A DNA stretch of 64,000 nucleotides. It comes from Caulobacteraceae bacterium (GTDB taxonomy: Bacteria > Pseudomonadota > Alphaproteobacteria > Caulobacterales > Caulobacteraceae). The translations under genes were made by a program, and so were the position numbers. Below are positions 53,037-62,142 of this stretch, piece after piece. The notes below the pieces were generated by a model, which was not told the origin of the DNA, did not search any database, and worked only from the letters and a program-made list of their open reading frames with translations. Where the stretch lies: the NCBI GenBank assembly GCA_019247715.1, contig JAFBAO010000051.1, positions 1-64,000 of the forward strand, read 5' to 3'. Each line of letters starts with the position of its first letter. The first letter of the stretch is position 1.

Positions 53037-53798
53037 ATGGCAAGCACCGACCGCGTCACCGCCGCCGTCCTCATCATCGGCGACGAGATCCTGTCGGGGC
53101 GGACCCAGGACACCAACCTCAACTTCATCGCCAGGTACCTGACCACCTACGGCGTCGACCTGGCCGAGGCGCGGGTGGTGCCGGACGTCAAGGCCGAGAT
53201 CATCGCCGGCCTCGATGCGCTGCGGACCCGCTACGACTATGTGATCACCACCGGCGGCATCGGCCCCACCCACGACGACATCACCGCCGACAGTGTCGCC
53301 GAGGCTTTCGGGCTGCCGCTGATCGAGCACCCCGAGATCCTGGAGATCATGACCCGCCGCTGGGGCGGCGCCGAGCTCACCCCGGCCCGGCGGCGGATGG
53401 CGCGGGTGCCGGAGGGCGGCACGCTGGTGAGGAACCAGGTCCAGGGCCCGCCGGGCTTCCAGATCGGCAACGTCTTCGTCCTGGCCGGCGTACCCACGGT
53501 GATGCGCGGGATGATGGACGACGTCGTTCCCCGCCTTCGCACCGGCGCGCCGGTGCTCTCGCGCACCGTGCGGGTGGACGGGGCGGGCGAGGGGGTGATA
53601 GCCGAGCCGCTGGAGCGGGTGGCCAAGGCTCATCCGGCGCTCTCCATCGGCAGCTACCCTTTCTTCGGCCCCGAGGGCTACGGCTCCAACCTGGTGGTCC
53701 GCGGCCGCGAGACGGCCGAGGTGGAGGCCACCGCCGAGGAGCTGATCGCCGCCCTCAAGGGCCTCGGCGCCAAGTCGATCGCCCGGGTGGACGACTGA
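53037..53798 (+). CDS. CinA-type molybdopterin-binding domain protein
   Basis: The 253-residue protein is the N-terminal (MoCF/MoeA-like) half of competence/damage-inducible Cin[46 protein letters not shown], and [26 protein letters not shown]. The C-terminal nicotinamide deamidase domain is absent, so this is the short stand-alone form, whose function is poorly known; the related domain in CinA has ADP-ribose pyrophosphatase activity. A start at 52998 would add 13 residues; 53037 gives the conserved N-terminus. Confidence 0.88.
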   Translation: MASTDRVTAAVLIIGDEILSGRTQDTNLNFIARYLTTYGVDLAEARVVPDVKAEIIAGLDALRTRYDYVITTGGIGPTHDDITADSVAEAFGLPLIEHPEILEIMTRRWGGAELTPARRRMARVPEGGTLVRNQVQGPPGFQIGNVFVLAGVPTVMRGMMDDVVPRLRTGAPVLSRTVRVDGAGEGVIAEPLERVAKAHPALSIGSYPFFGPEGYGSNLVVRGRETAEVEATAEELIAALKGLGAKSIARVDD

Positions 53799-53846
53799 CG
53801 CCCTTCCGGGCGCCGGCGAGCCGGGCTATGGCGCCTTCGCGCCTGT

Positions 53847-53933
53847 GCGGGCGTGGCGGAAGAGGTAGACGCAGCGGACTTAAAATCCGCTGGGGGTAAC
53901 CCCGTGCCGGTTCGATCCCGGCCGCCCGCACCA
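53847..53933 (+). tRNA. tRNA-Leu (anticodon UAA)
   Basis: An 87-base class II tRNA including the encoded CCA. The acceptor arms GCGGGCG and CGCCCGC pair perfectly, the anticodon arm GCGGA-CTTAAAA-TCCGC exposes TAA, the long variable arm GGGGTAACCCC is present, and the T arm holds GGTTCGATCCC. It lies about 50 bases after the CinA-type gene and 160 bases before the next small gene. Confidence 0.97.
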
Positions 53934-54096
53934 CTCCCGGAAGGGCTAGGACCGCGCAGGCGGTCTCGTTACGGCCTCAGTCGCGGTCAATCCTTGAGCA
54001 GGAGCGCCGGGCTGCGCGTGCGGCGGCCGGACCTTAATTGACTTGCGCCGTCTTCCGGCGCTCCAGCGGAAATCCATCTGGAGGGCGGAGAGAGAG

Positions 54097-54264
54097 ATGG
54101 CGTGGGAAAAGGAGCTTCCGCCTCGTGCGGGAGATCAGGCGGTTCGCTTCGCCGTTGCGGATCGCGTCACCTGCGCGGTCTGCGGCCGGCCGGCGCGCTC
54201 GACCCGGGAACGCGAGGCGCGCAAGTGCGCCTATCACCTCGACGTCTTCAAGACGCCGCCCTGA
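54097..54264 (+). CDS. Small CxxC zinc-binding-type protein (55 residues)
   Basis: The product (MAWEKELPPRAGDQAVRFAV at the start) contains CAVCGRPAR followed by KCAYHL, giving two Cys in a CxxC knuckle, then Cys and His that could complete one zinc site. GGAGAGAGAG precedes the ATG at optimal distance, supporting translation. It converges on the NTF2-like gene and overlaps the frame-shifted read-through extension of that gene. No named family is recognised. Confidence 0.6.
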   Translation: MAWEKELPPRAGDQAVRFAVADRVTCAVCGRPARSTREREARKCAYHLDVFKTPP

Positions 54265-54317
54265 GGGGCGCCGGACGTGCGCAATGATCGCTCCGCGCTC
54301 GGCCTCGCCGCACGGGT

Positions 54318-54834
54318 CTACCTGCCGGCGCCGAGCGCCGTGGCGGCGGTTTGCGGTCTGACGAAGACCACCATCCGCGCCGCCAGCCCCTCGTCGTCGA
54401 CCGTTGAAGTGGTCGATGGCCGCCAGACGATAAGGCTCGGAGGCGTCCGCGCGGCTTGCCAGCTCCATGACGCACTGGCGCCCGACGGCCATGAAGCTCA
54501 GGGGAATGATCTGGGGCCGCGTCCGGCCGAGGAAGCTCGAATAGAAGGCGCCGATCGCGGCGCGGCCGCGCAGCGTCTGCCCGTTCGGGGCGACGAAGAC
54601 GGCGGCGGGAGCGAAGGCGTCGGCGACGTGATCGTACTCGCCCGCCTGGATGGGCTTTACGTAGGCGTCAGCGACCTGGCAGGCGGTTCCGGGCTCCGGC
54701 TCGGCGGCGCTGGGAGGGGTCTGGAAGACATCCCCCTCGATCGGGATGACAGCGCCGGCCGCCAGGGCCGAGCACGGCGCGCCGCCGAGGCTCAAGGTCA
54801 GGGCGGCCCAGACCGCCGTGGATGCCGACCGCAT
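54318..54834 (-). pseudogene. NTF2/SnoaL-like secreted protein, frameshifted near its end
   Basis: The gene starts with a Sec signal peptide (ending SALAAGA) and an NTF2/SnoaL-like domain of about 120 residues (ACQVADAYVKPIQAGEYDHVADAFAP, VAPNGQTLRGRAAIGAFYSSFLG). Around position 54404 the annotated frame leaves a coherent sequence. Removing one base in the TTGAA run restores TVDDEGLAARMVVFVRPQTA and a stop at 54318, giving a normal product of about 171 residues. Without that change, translation would run on in another frame to 54034 through the coding region of the convergent small gene. Either a true frameshift mutation or a sequencing error explains it. Confidence 0.75.
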
Positions 54835-54871
54835 GGGCTGCGCCCTCCTTTTGCCTCCCGCGGACCTCAGT

Positions 54872-55981
54872 CTAGCCGGCCGGGCCGGCGCGTCTACCAG
54901 CCGCCTGGTGCGGGGCGCCCACCACGGCGGGGCCCTGTGGCGGCGGGAGCTTGAGGCGGCCCGGCAGGCGCCGCACGGCGGCGGTGAGCGGACGCTCGAG
55001 GAAGATATAGAGCAGCCAGCCCGCGGCGGCCGAGGCGATCACCGTGGCCGCCACCCGGAGGGCCGTGGGCCCCTCGGGGAGCACGCGATAGCCCAGCGCC
55101 ACGACGAAGACATGGAAGAGGTAGATCGAATAGGAGCCGTCGCCGACCGCCTTGGGGACGCGCCAGAGCCGCACGAAGCCCGCGCCCTCCAGCATCAGCG
55201 CGCCCGAGACCAGGGCGAGGGCTGGCAAGCCCCAGTAGAGCGTCCGCAGCGGACCCTCGCCGACCCCGAGCACCTGCTCGAGGGCGAAGGCCGCAAGGCC
55301 CAGCAGCGCCAGCGCCAGGCCCAGCGGCGCGCTGCGGGGCAGCGAGCCCGCCGTCCAGAGCCGGCCGAGCCAGACGCCCGCCAGGAACTCCGCGAGCATG
55401 AGGCTCGTGTAGACGGCCGCGGCCGGGCCGCTCGGCTTGGCCAGCAGGCCCGCGGTGATCAGCAGCGCGATGAGGCCCGAGAAGATCACGAGCCGCCGAC
55501 GGCGTGGCGCGATCAGGCTGGCGGCGAAGAGGGCGTAGAAGAACATCTCGTAGTCGAGCGTCCAACCCTGGATCAGCACGGGCGAGGGCTTGCCCCAGGC
55601 GTCTTGGAAGGGGATGAACAGGAGCGAGCGGACGATGTCGGCGGGGGAGAACCCGGGCATCCAGAGGAAGTGCGGCCGCAACGTCGCGACCGCCACCACC
55701 AGCAGGGTGGCGACCCAGTAGGGCGGCGCCACCCGCGCCAGCCTTCGCCAGATGAAGCTGGTGGGGCTGCTCTCGCCGCTCTCGGTCAGGGTCCACATGA
55801 TGAAGCCGCTGATGACGAAGAACACGTCGACGCCGGCTGCGCCCACCGGGAACTTCGCGGGCGTCGCCTCCAGGGAATGGAAGACGACCACGGCCAGGGC
55901 GGCGGCGGCGCGCAGGTACTGAACGGAAACGATCTCAGGAAGTCGGCGCTGCGGCTGCGCCCCTTCAGGAGCGGCGGACAT
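54872..55981 (-). CDS. Acyltransferase family 3 membrane protein (AT3, no SGNH domain)
   Basis: This protein of about 369 residues has about ten hydrophobic segments and AT3 features: VQYLRAAAALAVVVFHSLE with the His of the family, VGAAGVDVFFVISGFIMW, and RRLARVAPPYWVATLL carrying the paired Arg of the Rxx-R motif. It likely O-acylates a sugar on a surface glycan or lipid. The start at 55981 is favoured by AAGGCG upstream; an ATG at 56065 would add 28 residues. It is divergent from the methyltransferase gene at 56260. Confidence 0.87.
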   Translation of the reverse strand: MSAAPEGAQPQRRLPEIVSVQYLRAAAALAVVVFHSLEATPAKFPVGAAGVDVFFVISGFIMWTLTESGESSPTSFIWRRLARVAPPYWVATLLVVAVATLRPHFLWMPGFSPADIVRSLLFIPFQDAWGKPSPVLIQGWTLDYEMFFYALFAASLIAPRRRRLVIFSGLIALLITAGLLAKPSGPAAAVYTSLMLAEFLAGVWLGRLWTAGSLPRSAPLGLALALLGLAAFALEQVLGVGEGPLRTLYWGLPALALVSGALMLEGAGFVRLWRVPKAVGDGSYSIYLFHVFVVALGYRVLPEGPTALRVAATVIASAAAGWLLYIFLERPLTAAVRRLPGRLKLPPPQGPAVVGAPHQAAGRRAGPAG

Positions 55982-56259
55982 CGACGCCTTGCGCCTCGCG
56001 GGAGGGCGCAGCGACCCGTTCCCGAGGGTGGAGGGCTTGGATTGGAGACGGGGCGGGGCGGCCATCGGCGAAGCGGCCGCGCAGAGCCTTGGAGCCCATG
56101 TGCATCGCTGGCGGCGTCTCCGTCCCTTTTATGACGGATTTCTAACGGCCAAGCCGCCGCAACGGTTGCACGCCCCGGCGAGGGCCGCGGCAACGCTCCG
56201 CGCCGTTCGCGCGTTCCGGCCTCGGCCGGTGGTGCGGCCGCAGCGGAGTCATCAGCCGT

Positions 56260-57198
56260 ATGGGCGCCTTCCGTCGCGTGCGTATTCCCTGGAAGGCGAA
56301 GGCGGCCGCCTTCCGGATGCTGGGCGCCATGCCGGCGGGCGCCGAGCTCTACTACCTGCTTCAGCGCTACGTCACCAAGACGATCCCGCGGAACCTTTCG
56401 CAGACGCGCGGTGGTGAGAACGCCTATCTGCACCACATCCGGGCTATGGCTGAACGCCACCCGGATCTCTCCGGCGTTCGCCTGCTGGATATCGGCGGCG
56501 GCTGGGACCTCTACAGCAACCTTCTGTACTACGCCTTCGGGGTCGACCAGCAGATCGTGGTGGACGTCAATCGCTGGTCGAAGGCGTCCCTCGTCAACGA
56601 CATCATCGACCAGCTCCGGGCCGCGCCGCCGCCCGGAGCCGTTCGAACGCCGAGCCAGCCGGTCCGCAAGGATCGGTTCGAGGACGACCTCCAGGAGCAA
56701 TACGGGATCAGCTACCGTGCTCCCTGCGCCGTCGAGACCCTGGAGCTGCCGGCCAACACCATCGACGTCGTCACGTCATCGAGCGTGCTGGAGCATGTTC
56801 CGGCCGGAGAGATTGCGGGTCTGCTCCGGGCTTGCGTCAAGCCGTTGCGCCCCGGCGGGATCATGAGCCACGTCGTGGATTTTTCGGACCACTACTCCCA
56901 CTCGGATGGTTCGATCTCCAACTTCAACTACTGCACCATGTCCGCCGAGGAGTGGAGCAAGTACAATCCCGGCATCCATTTCCAGAACCGGCTCAGGCAT
57001 GCGGATTATCTGAAGCTGTTCCATGATGCGGGGCTCAGTGTGCTTAAGGATTCCTATTGGAGCGAGCCCCGCACGGCGATCGCGCAAATCAGGCTGCACG
57101 ATGATTTCCGGCGTTACGACGCCGACGATCTGCTGATCCTGGGCTCGCACTTCGTGCTGGCGCCCGGGCAGGCCAAGCCGAACGGACGCGCCCGGTAG
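56260..57198 (+). CDS. SAM-dependent methyltransferase domain protein
   Basis: The 312-residue protein has the methyltransferase core LLDIGGGWDLYSNLLYYAFG (the glycine-rich SAM loop), an acidic strand end QQIVVDVNRWS, IDVVTSSSVLEHVPAGEIAGLL and LRPGGIMSHVVDFSDHYSH, all typical of Methyltransf_23/11 proteins. An N-terminal helical extension precedes it. The C-terminal part (GIHFQNRLRHADYLKLFHDAG) resembles glycan-cluster methyltransferases. Its position between an acyltransferase and a GT2 gene suggests a polysaccharide or glycolipid substrate. Confidence 0.83.
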   Translation: MGAFRRVRIPWKAKAAAFRMLGAMPAGAELYYLLQRYVTKTIPRNLSQTRGGENAYLHHIRAMAERHPDLSGVRLLDIGGGWDLYSNLLYYAFGVDQQIVVDVNRWSKASLVNDIIDQLRAAPPPGAVRTPSQPVRKDRFEDDLQEQYGISYRAPCAVETLELPANTIDVVTSSSVLEHVPAGEIAGLLRACVKPLRPGGIMSHVVDFSDHYSHSDGSISNFNYCTMSAEEWSKYNPGIHFQNRLRHADYLKLFHDAGLSVLKDSYWSEPRTAIAQIRLHDDFRRYDADDLLILGSHFVLAPGQAKPNGRAR

Positions 57199-57290
57199 GC
57201 GGAGGCCGGCGCCTGGGCCGGAATGCAACGCATGGCGCCGGACAGCGTTGGGCGAGGCATGGGTCACCGGATTGCGGGCGGGTGCGGGTC

Positions 57291-58244
57291 ATGAGCAACC
57301 CTGCGGGCAAGAGTCGCTCGGTGGCGGTGATCATCCCGGCTTTTAACGCCCAGCAGACGATCGCGGCGGCGGTGCGCTCGGCGCTGCGCGAGCCGGAAGC
57401 GCGCGAGGTCGTGGTCGTCGACGACGGATCGGACGACGACAGCGCCAAGCTCGCCGCCGGCTGCGACGACGGCTCCGGCCGGCTGCGCGTGATCCGGCAG
57501 GCCAACCGGGGGCCGTCCGCCGCCTTCAACCGAGGCGTAGAGGCCTCCAGGGCCGATTACGTTTGCCGGCTGGACGCCGACGATCTTTTCTGGCCTGGCC
57601 GTTTCGAGGCGATCTTCGCCCTGGCGAGCGGGGCCTGGGATTTCGCCGCCGACAAGCTCCTCGTCACCCACGAGCTCGACGGCGCGGGGCCCTGCCGCCC
57701 CTGGGTCGGGGAGGGGGTGACAGGTCGCTTGAGTTTCGCGGCCTTCGTCTCGGGCAACATCGGCGATCCGCGCCACGCCCGCACCGAGCTCGGCTTCCTG
57801 AAGCCGCTGGTCAGCAGAGCGTTCCTCGAGCGGACCGGACTGCGGCAGAACGAGCAGGTGCGCTATGGGGAAGACTTTCTTTTCTACGCGGGCGCCCTGG
57901 CGCTTGGGGCCCGGTTCGAGATCGTCGATCACTTCGGCTATGTGGCCCTCGCCCACCAGGGCTCGCTCAGCTTTCGGCACACCGCCGAGGATCTTCGCCG
58001 CCTCCTGGCGGCTGAGCGTCAGCTCGCCCAGCAGCCGCTGGCGTCGCCGGATCGTCGGGCGCTCGCCCGCCACGTCCGCCACGTCCAGGACAAGCTCCAG
58101 TACCGGCTGGCGCTCGAGGCCAAGCAGCGCGGCGACCTCCTCGGCGTCGCGCGGCTGGCTGCCGGCGATCCCCATGCGCTCGGCCACATGATCGCCCAGA
58201 CGCTGCGGGCGCGGCTGGACAGGGCCTGCGCGAGCCCGCAATGA
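57291..58244 (+). CDS. Family 2 glycosyltransferase
   Basis: This soluble GT2 of 317 residues has SVAVIIPAFNAQQTIAAAV, VVVVDDGSDDDSAKLA, NRGPSAAFNRGVEAS, and CRLDADDLFWPG as the DxD-like site, with a QNEQVRYGEDFLFYAGAL segment in the acceptor region. No transmembrane helix is seen. Its donor and acceptor are unknown. The start may be ATG 57291 or GTG 57282. Its stop overlaps the start of the next gene by 4 bases (ATGA). Confidence 0.88.
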   Translation: MSNPAGKSRSVAVIIPAFNAQQTIAAAVRSALREPEAREVVVVDDGSDDDSAKLAAGCDDGSGRLRVIRQANRGPSAAFNRGVEASRADYVCRLDADDLFWPGRFEAIFALASGAWDFAADKLLVTHELDGAGPCRPWVGEGVTGRLSFAAFVSGNIGDPRHARTELGFLKPLVSRAFLERTGLRQNEQVRYGEDFLFYAGALALGARFEIVDHFGYVALAHQGSLSFRHTAEDLRRLLAAERQLAQQPLASPDRRALARHVRHVQDKLQYRLALEAKQRGDLLGVARLAAGDPHALGHMIAQTLRARLDRACASPQ

Positions 58245-59164
58245 GCCGCCGATCTTTGGCGGCGCCTAGCGGGACGGGCGCCGGCGAGGGCGCAGACGAG
58301 CGCGAAGGCCGCGTCCGGGTGGGGACCTCCGGCTGGGCCTACCCGCACTGGCGGGGCCGTTTCTATCCAGACGCGCTTCCGGCCAGCCAGCAGCTCGCGT
58401 ACTACGCCGCCCGGTTCGACACCGTGGAGATCAACGGCTCGTTCTACCGGCTGCCCACCGAGGCCGCCGCCCAGGGGTGGGCGGCCAGGACGCCGGCCGG
58501 ATTCGTGTTCGCCTGGAAGGCCTCGCGCTACATCACCCAGGCCAAGAAGCTGAAGGAGCCCGAGGCGCCGCTGGCCCTGGCGTTCGGGCGGATGTCGCCG
58601 TTGCGTGACAAGCTCGGGCCGGCGCTCTTTCAGTTGCCGCCGGGGTTCAAGCTCAACCGCGACCGGTTGGCCGCGTTCCTGGCGCGCTTGCCGAAGGGGC
58701 GGCGCTGCGTGGCGGAGTTCCGCCATCCGAGCTGGTACGACGAGCAGACCTTCGAGCTGCTCGCCGCTCACGACGTCGCCCTCTGCGTGTCGGACCATCA
58801 CGACGCTCCGGCGCCGTGGGTGGCGACCGCCAGCTTCGCCTATGTCCGCGGTCACGGTCCGGGCGGCTGCTACGTCGGCCGCTACGCCGGCGCGGAGCTC
58901 GACCGCTGGGCCCGGCGGATCGCCGAGTGGCGCTCGGCGGGCCGCGACGTCTACGCCTACTTCGACAACGACACCGAGGGCGCGGCGCCGCTGGACGCCC
59001 AGGCGCTGAAGCTGAGGCTCGGGCTGGCCGGAGGCGGCGGCGAGGACTTTGCTGTGAAGAACTGTCGCAGGACGCCCATTGCCTCGATTGCGCCGAAAAC
59101 CCGCCGCCTTGCCGCCCGGCTTGGCCGTGCACCATCGACGAATCGATTGGAGGGAGGCGGATGA
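58241..59164 (+). CDS. DUF72 domain protein
   Basis: This 307-residue protein has the TIM-barrel-like DUF72 layout: VRVGTSGWAYPHWRGRFYP, FDTVEINGSFYRLPTE, FVFAWKASRYITQAKKLKE, LGPALFQLPPGF, CVAEFRHPSWYDEQ, VALCVSDHHDAP and FDNDTEGAA. The family is conserved but its biochemical role is not established. Some members are suggested to bind nucleotides or sugar-like ligands. The C-terminal 40 residues are an extra basic tail. It is coupled to the GT2 gene by a 4-base overlap and to the next gene by another 4-base overlap. Confidence 0.88.
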   Translation: MSRRSLAAPSGTGAGEGADEREGRVRVGTSGWAYPHWRGRFYPDALPASQQLAYYAARFDTVEINGSFYRLPTEAAAQGWAARTPAGFVFAWKASRYITQAKKLKEPEAPLALAFGRMSPLRDKLGPALFQLPPGFKLNRDRLAAFLARLPKGRRCVAEFRHPSWYDEQTFELLAAHDVALCVSDHHDAPAPWVATASFAYVRGHGPGGCYVGRYAGAELDRWARRIAEWRSAGRDVYAYFDNDTEGAAPLDAQALKLRLGLAGGGGEDFAVKNCRRTPIASIAPKTRRLAARLGRAPSTNRLEGGG

Positions 59165-59613
59165 ACGACCATCTCGACATCAAGGGCGCATCCGGCGCCA
59201 CCTACAGATTCATGCGGTTCAAGGAGGGGCGCCCGCTGTCGCCCGCTGGCGGCAACTTCCTCTTCGGGCGCTACACGGGCTCGAGGTTCGAGTTGCTCTA
59301 TGCGGGCGAGGTCCAGAACCTCTTGAAGGACGCCCGGAGCAAATGGCAGGAGGCGGTGGAGCGCTATCAGGCGAGCACGCTCTTCACCCGCCTCAACATT
59401 TCCGAGCGGGTGCGGCAGGTGGAGCATGACGACATCGTCAAGGCCCACGAGCCGCCGATGAACGAAGATCCGGAAGCGCCGGCGCACACCGCGGCGAACC
59501 TCACCACCCTGGTGGTCGCCGACGCGCCGCGCGTACCGCTTCTCGCCCGCCGCGAAGGCGCCGAAGCCACCGCGCCCCGTCCGGAACTTGTGAGCGTGCG
59601 CAGGGCAGGCTGA
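59161..59613 (+). CDS. Conserved hypothetical protein (150 residues)
   Basis: The protein begins with LDIKGASGATYRFMRFKEGR and contains FLFGRYTGSRFELLYAGEVQNLL and a helical segment (KWQEAVERYQASTLFTRLN), ending in a low-complexity tail. The beta-rich start followed by a charged helix appears in small alphaproteobacterial proteins of unknown function. A GGAGGGAGG site lies within the end of the DUF72 gene, and the start overlaps that gene's stop by 4 bases, so it is translated together with it. Confidence 0.7.
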   Translation: MNDHLDIKGASGATYRFMRFKEGRPLSPAGGNFLFGRYTGSRFELLYAGEVQNLLKDARSKWQEAVERYQASTLFTRLNISERVRQVEHDDIVKAHEPPMNEDPEAPAHTAANLTTLVVADAPRVPLLARREGAEATAPRPELVSVRRAG

Positions 59614-59712
59614 GGTAGGGATCGCGTTGGGCTGGCCGGCGCGCCCGGCCTGAAACACGCCCGCCTCGGCTCGGAAGCCGAGACGGAAGGGATGCAGAAA
59701 AGAGAGGTCGGG

Positions 59713-59746
59713 GCGGCGCTCCAGATTGCAAGGTCTGGAGCGCCGC
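59713..59746 (-). terminator. Hairpin terminator of the beta-barrel protein gene
   Basis: GCGGCGCTCCAGA at 59713-59725 and TCTGGAGCGCCGC at 59734-59746 form a perfect 13-bp stem with an 8-base loop, 17 bases after the stop of the outer-membrane protein gene. On the minus strand it is followed by a pyrimidine stretch with CTTTTC about a dozen bases on. Confidence 0.6.
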
Positions 59747-59762
59747 GCCTCGCTTGAGGACG

Positions 59763-60959
59763 TTAGAACAGGAAGCCCGTCTCCAGCAGCAGACGGTACT
59801 CGCTCGACTTGTCGGCGTTGGCGCCGAAGCCCGAGAAGCCTTTGGCGTAGTGGCTGAGCCCGACGTAGGAGAACTCCGGCCGGGCGAAGAACACGCCGTG
59901 CTGATAGGTGGGCGTCAGCGTCACGGAATAGGCGCTGCTGCCCGGCCCGAAGCCCAGCAGGTCGGCCGCGCCGCTCTCGGACTCGTATTCGAAGCGTCCG
60001 GCGAGGCTCCAGTCGGAGTTGAAGCTGTATTTGGCCAGGATCGCCCCCGCCCAGATCTGGCCGTGGACCGAGCCGACCGTGGCGTTGTCCGGGGTGGTCT
60101 GGAACTGGAAGTAGGGCTGGATCATCCAGGGACCCTGGGTGTGGGTGTAGATCAGGTTGTAGACCTGACCGTTGGCCAGCGAGCCCACGACCCTTGTCTT
60201 GCCGGCGTTGCCTTCGGCGGCGAAGGTGAGGCTGTTGGAGCTGTTGAACGTATAGGTGATCAAGCCCGAAACGTTCGAATAGGCGTTGGTGTAGTAGCCG
60301 TCGGTCACCGCCACCGACATCGCCCAGGGACCGAAGGTCCCGTTCACCTGGACGCCCTTGCTGACCAGCGGCTCGGTGTTCCAGAGCAGGCCGCGCTCGA
60401 CGTTGACGTTCTGGAAGGTCCAGCCGAGCTCGGCGCCGATCAGGGTGGGCAGCGCGCCCGCCTGGATGCTGAAGTTGGCGTTGGGAACCAGCTTCACGTA
60501 GCCCTGCGGCAGATAGCCGAAGGTGTTCGGGGTGACGTTGCTGGCGTAGCCGTAGGGAACCCCGAGGGTCGGAAACGAGTAGGCGCCCGCCTGGAAGTAG
60601 AACTGCACAGGGCCGTCGGACTTGTTGACGATGATCTGGGCGTTGGTGATGTCGAAGAAGGCGCTGCGGTCCTTCAGGAAGCCCACCGGCTGAGACGGCG
60701 ACTGAAACATGGCCATGCCGCTGATCACGCCGTCGACGTTGATGTTGCCGAGCGGCCCGGCGTCGAAGGTGGGCGGATGCGGATTGGCCGAAAGCGTCGC
60801 GCCCATCGCCGGCGCGGCCATCGGCGTGGCGGCTGGCGCCGCAGGTGCGGCGGCGGCCGGGGCTGCGCCGGCGGGCGCCTCGTCGGCGGCGGCGAGGCCG
60901 CCCCAGGCGAGGCCGAGCGAGGCGACGCTCGCGCAAAGAACCAGTCTCAACTTGCTCAT
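59763..60959 (-). CDS. Outer-membrane beta-barrel protein, porin-like
   Basis: This 398-residue protein has a Sec signal peptide (LRLVLCASVASLGLAWGGLAAA), an Ala/Pro-rich stretch of about 35 residues after it, and then a long beta-rich region with repeated alternating strands. The last residues end in Phe (LLETGFLF), as is typical for BamA-recognised barrel proteins. The motif NINVDGVISGMAMFQ and QFYFQAGAYSFPTLG suggest a proteobacterial porin or OmpL-like family of unknown specificity. The ATG at 60959 with AGGGGAT upstream was chosen over an in-frame start that would add 54 residues. Confidence 0.8.
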   Translation of the reverse strand: MSKLRLVLCASVASLGLAWGGLAAADEAPAGAAPAAAAPAAPAATPMAAPAMGATLSANPHPPTFDAGPLGNINVDGVISGMAMFQSPSQPVGFLKDRSAFFDITNAQIIVNKSDGPVQFYFQAGAYSFPTLGVPYGYASNVTPNTFGYLPQGYVKLVPNANFSIQAGALPTLIGAELGWTFQNVNVERGLLWNTEPLVSKGVQVNGTFGPWAMSVAVTDGYYTNAYSNVSGLITYTFNSSNSLTFAAEGNAGKTRVVGSLANGQVYNLIYTHTQGPWMIQPYFQFQTTPDNATVGSVHGQIWAGAILAKYSFNSDWSLAGRFEYESESGAADLLGFGPGSSAYSVTLTPTYQHGVFFARPEFSYVGLSHYAKGFSGFGANADKSSEYRLLLETGFLF

Positions 60960-61251
60960 CGATATCCCCTGTTTTGAACTTTCCGCCGCTATCCCTCCGG
61001 CGGCCCCGCAGGTGTTCCCGTTCGGGGAGAGGCAATTGGCGAACGTCGCCGCCAACGCCCATTGCAAAGCCATCGTGGCCGTGGGTTTTGAGGAGCTTGG
61101 GCGGAATTTTGTGCGCCGCACCCGTGCGACTGTCTAATTTTTGGGCGCCTCGTGGTGACCAAAAAATACTCAGTGGTTTTGCCGCCGAGGACGTAAAAAA
61201 TCCATTCCGAAGGCGACGCTCGCCCGCAAAGGAAAGCTAAGCCTCGCCGGC

Positions 61252-62055
61252 TCAGCGCCGGGCGAGCGGGGCCGCCCCCAGGTGGGCGCCGGCGTCCACC
61301 ATCAGCGTCTCGCCGGTGATGTGGCGTGCGGCAGGGGAAGCGAAGAAGATCGCCGAGCCGGCGATGTCCTCGGGTTTGGAGGCGGCCTTCAGGGGGCTGG
61401 ACTGGGCCGCGTTCGCCCGCACGCGCTCGACGACGTCGGGCCGCAGGCCCTTGCCGAACCAGGGGGTGTCGATGAAGCCGGGGCAGATGGCGTTGATGCG
61501 GATCTTCGGGGCGAGCGCGCGGGCGAGCGAGATGGTCATGGTCACCAGCGCGCCTTTGGAGGCGGCGTAGGAGACCGAGGAGCCGATCCCCATCACTGCG
61601 GCCATCGAGGCGGTGTTGACCACCGCCCCGCCCGCCGGCGCGGCCTCCAGAAGCTCGCGGCAGGCGCGGATCATCTGGTAGGGCCCCACCACGTTAACGG
61701 CATAGACGCTCAGGAAATCTTCCGCCGAGAGGGCGTCGAGCTTGGAGTGGTCGCCAGCGAAGCGCGTGACGCCGGCGTTGTTGAAGAGGGCGTCGATGCG
61801 GCCGTACGGGCGGGCGGCCTCGGCGATCCGGCGGCAGTCTTCATCCCTGGCGACGTCTCCCTGGACGAGGATGGCCTTGGCGCCGGCCGACTCGACGAGG
61901 CGGCCAGTCTCGCCCGCCTCGGCCTCGCTGGACGCGTAGTTGATGATCACCACGCTGGCGCCGCGTTCGGCGGTCTCCACCGCGATCGCGCGTCCGAGCC
62001 CGGTGGAGGCGCCCGTCACCGCCACCACGAAGCCGTCCAGATCCTTGCCCGCCAT
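61252..62055 (-). CDS. Short-chain dehydrogenase/reductase (SDR)
   Basis: This 267-residue oxidoreductase has the cofactor motif VTGASTGLGRA near residue 13, NNAGVTR, the catalytic Ser/Tyr/Lys set in NTASMAAVMGIGSSVSYAASKGAL, and a C-terminal ICPGFIDTPWFG region typical of classical SDRs. The acidic end of strand 2 is absent and replaced by NYASS, so NADP(H) is likely. The substrate is unknown. GAGGAG lies 6 bases upstream of the ATG at 62055. Confidence 0.93.
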   Translation of the reverse strand: MAGKDLDGFVVAVTGASTGLGRAIAVETAERGASVVIINYASSEAEAGETGRLVESAGAKAILVQGDVARDEDCRRIAEAARPYGRIDALFNNAGVTRFAGDHSKLDALSAEDFLSVYAVNVVGPYQMIRACRELLEAAPAGGAVVNTASMAAVMGIGSSVSYAASKGALVTMTISLARALAPKIRINAICPGFIDTPWFGKGLRPDVVERVRANAAQSSPLKAASKPEDIAGSAIFFASPAARHITGETLMVDAGAHLGAAPLARR

Positions 62056-62142
62056 CGAAGCTCCTCGGGGATGCTGTCTGAGGTCCAATAGAGGGCGGCG
62101 GCCGGTTTGTCTTGGTCGCGATCCGGGCTAAAGCGGGCGGCC

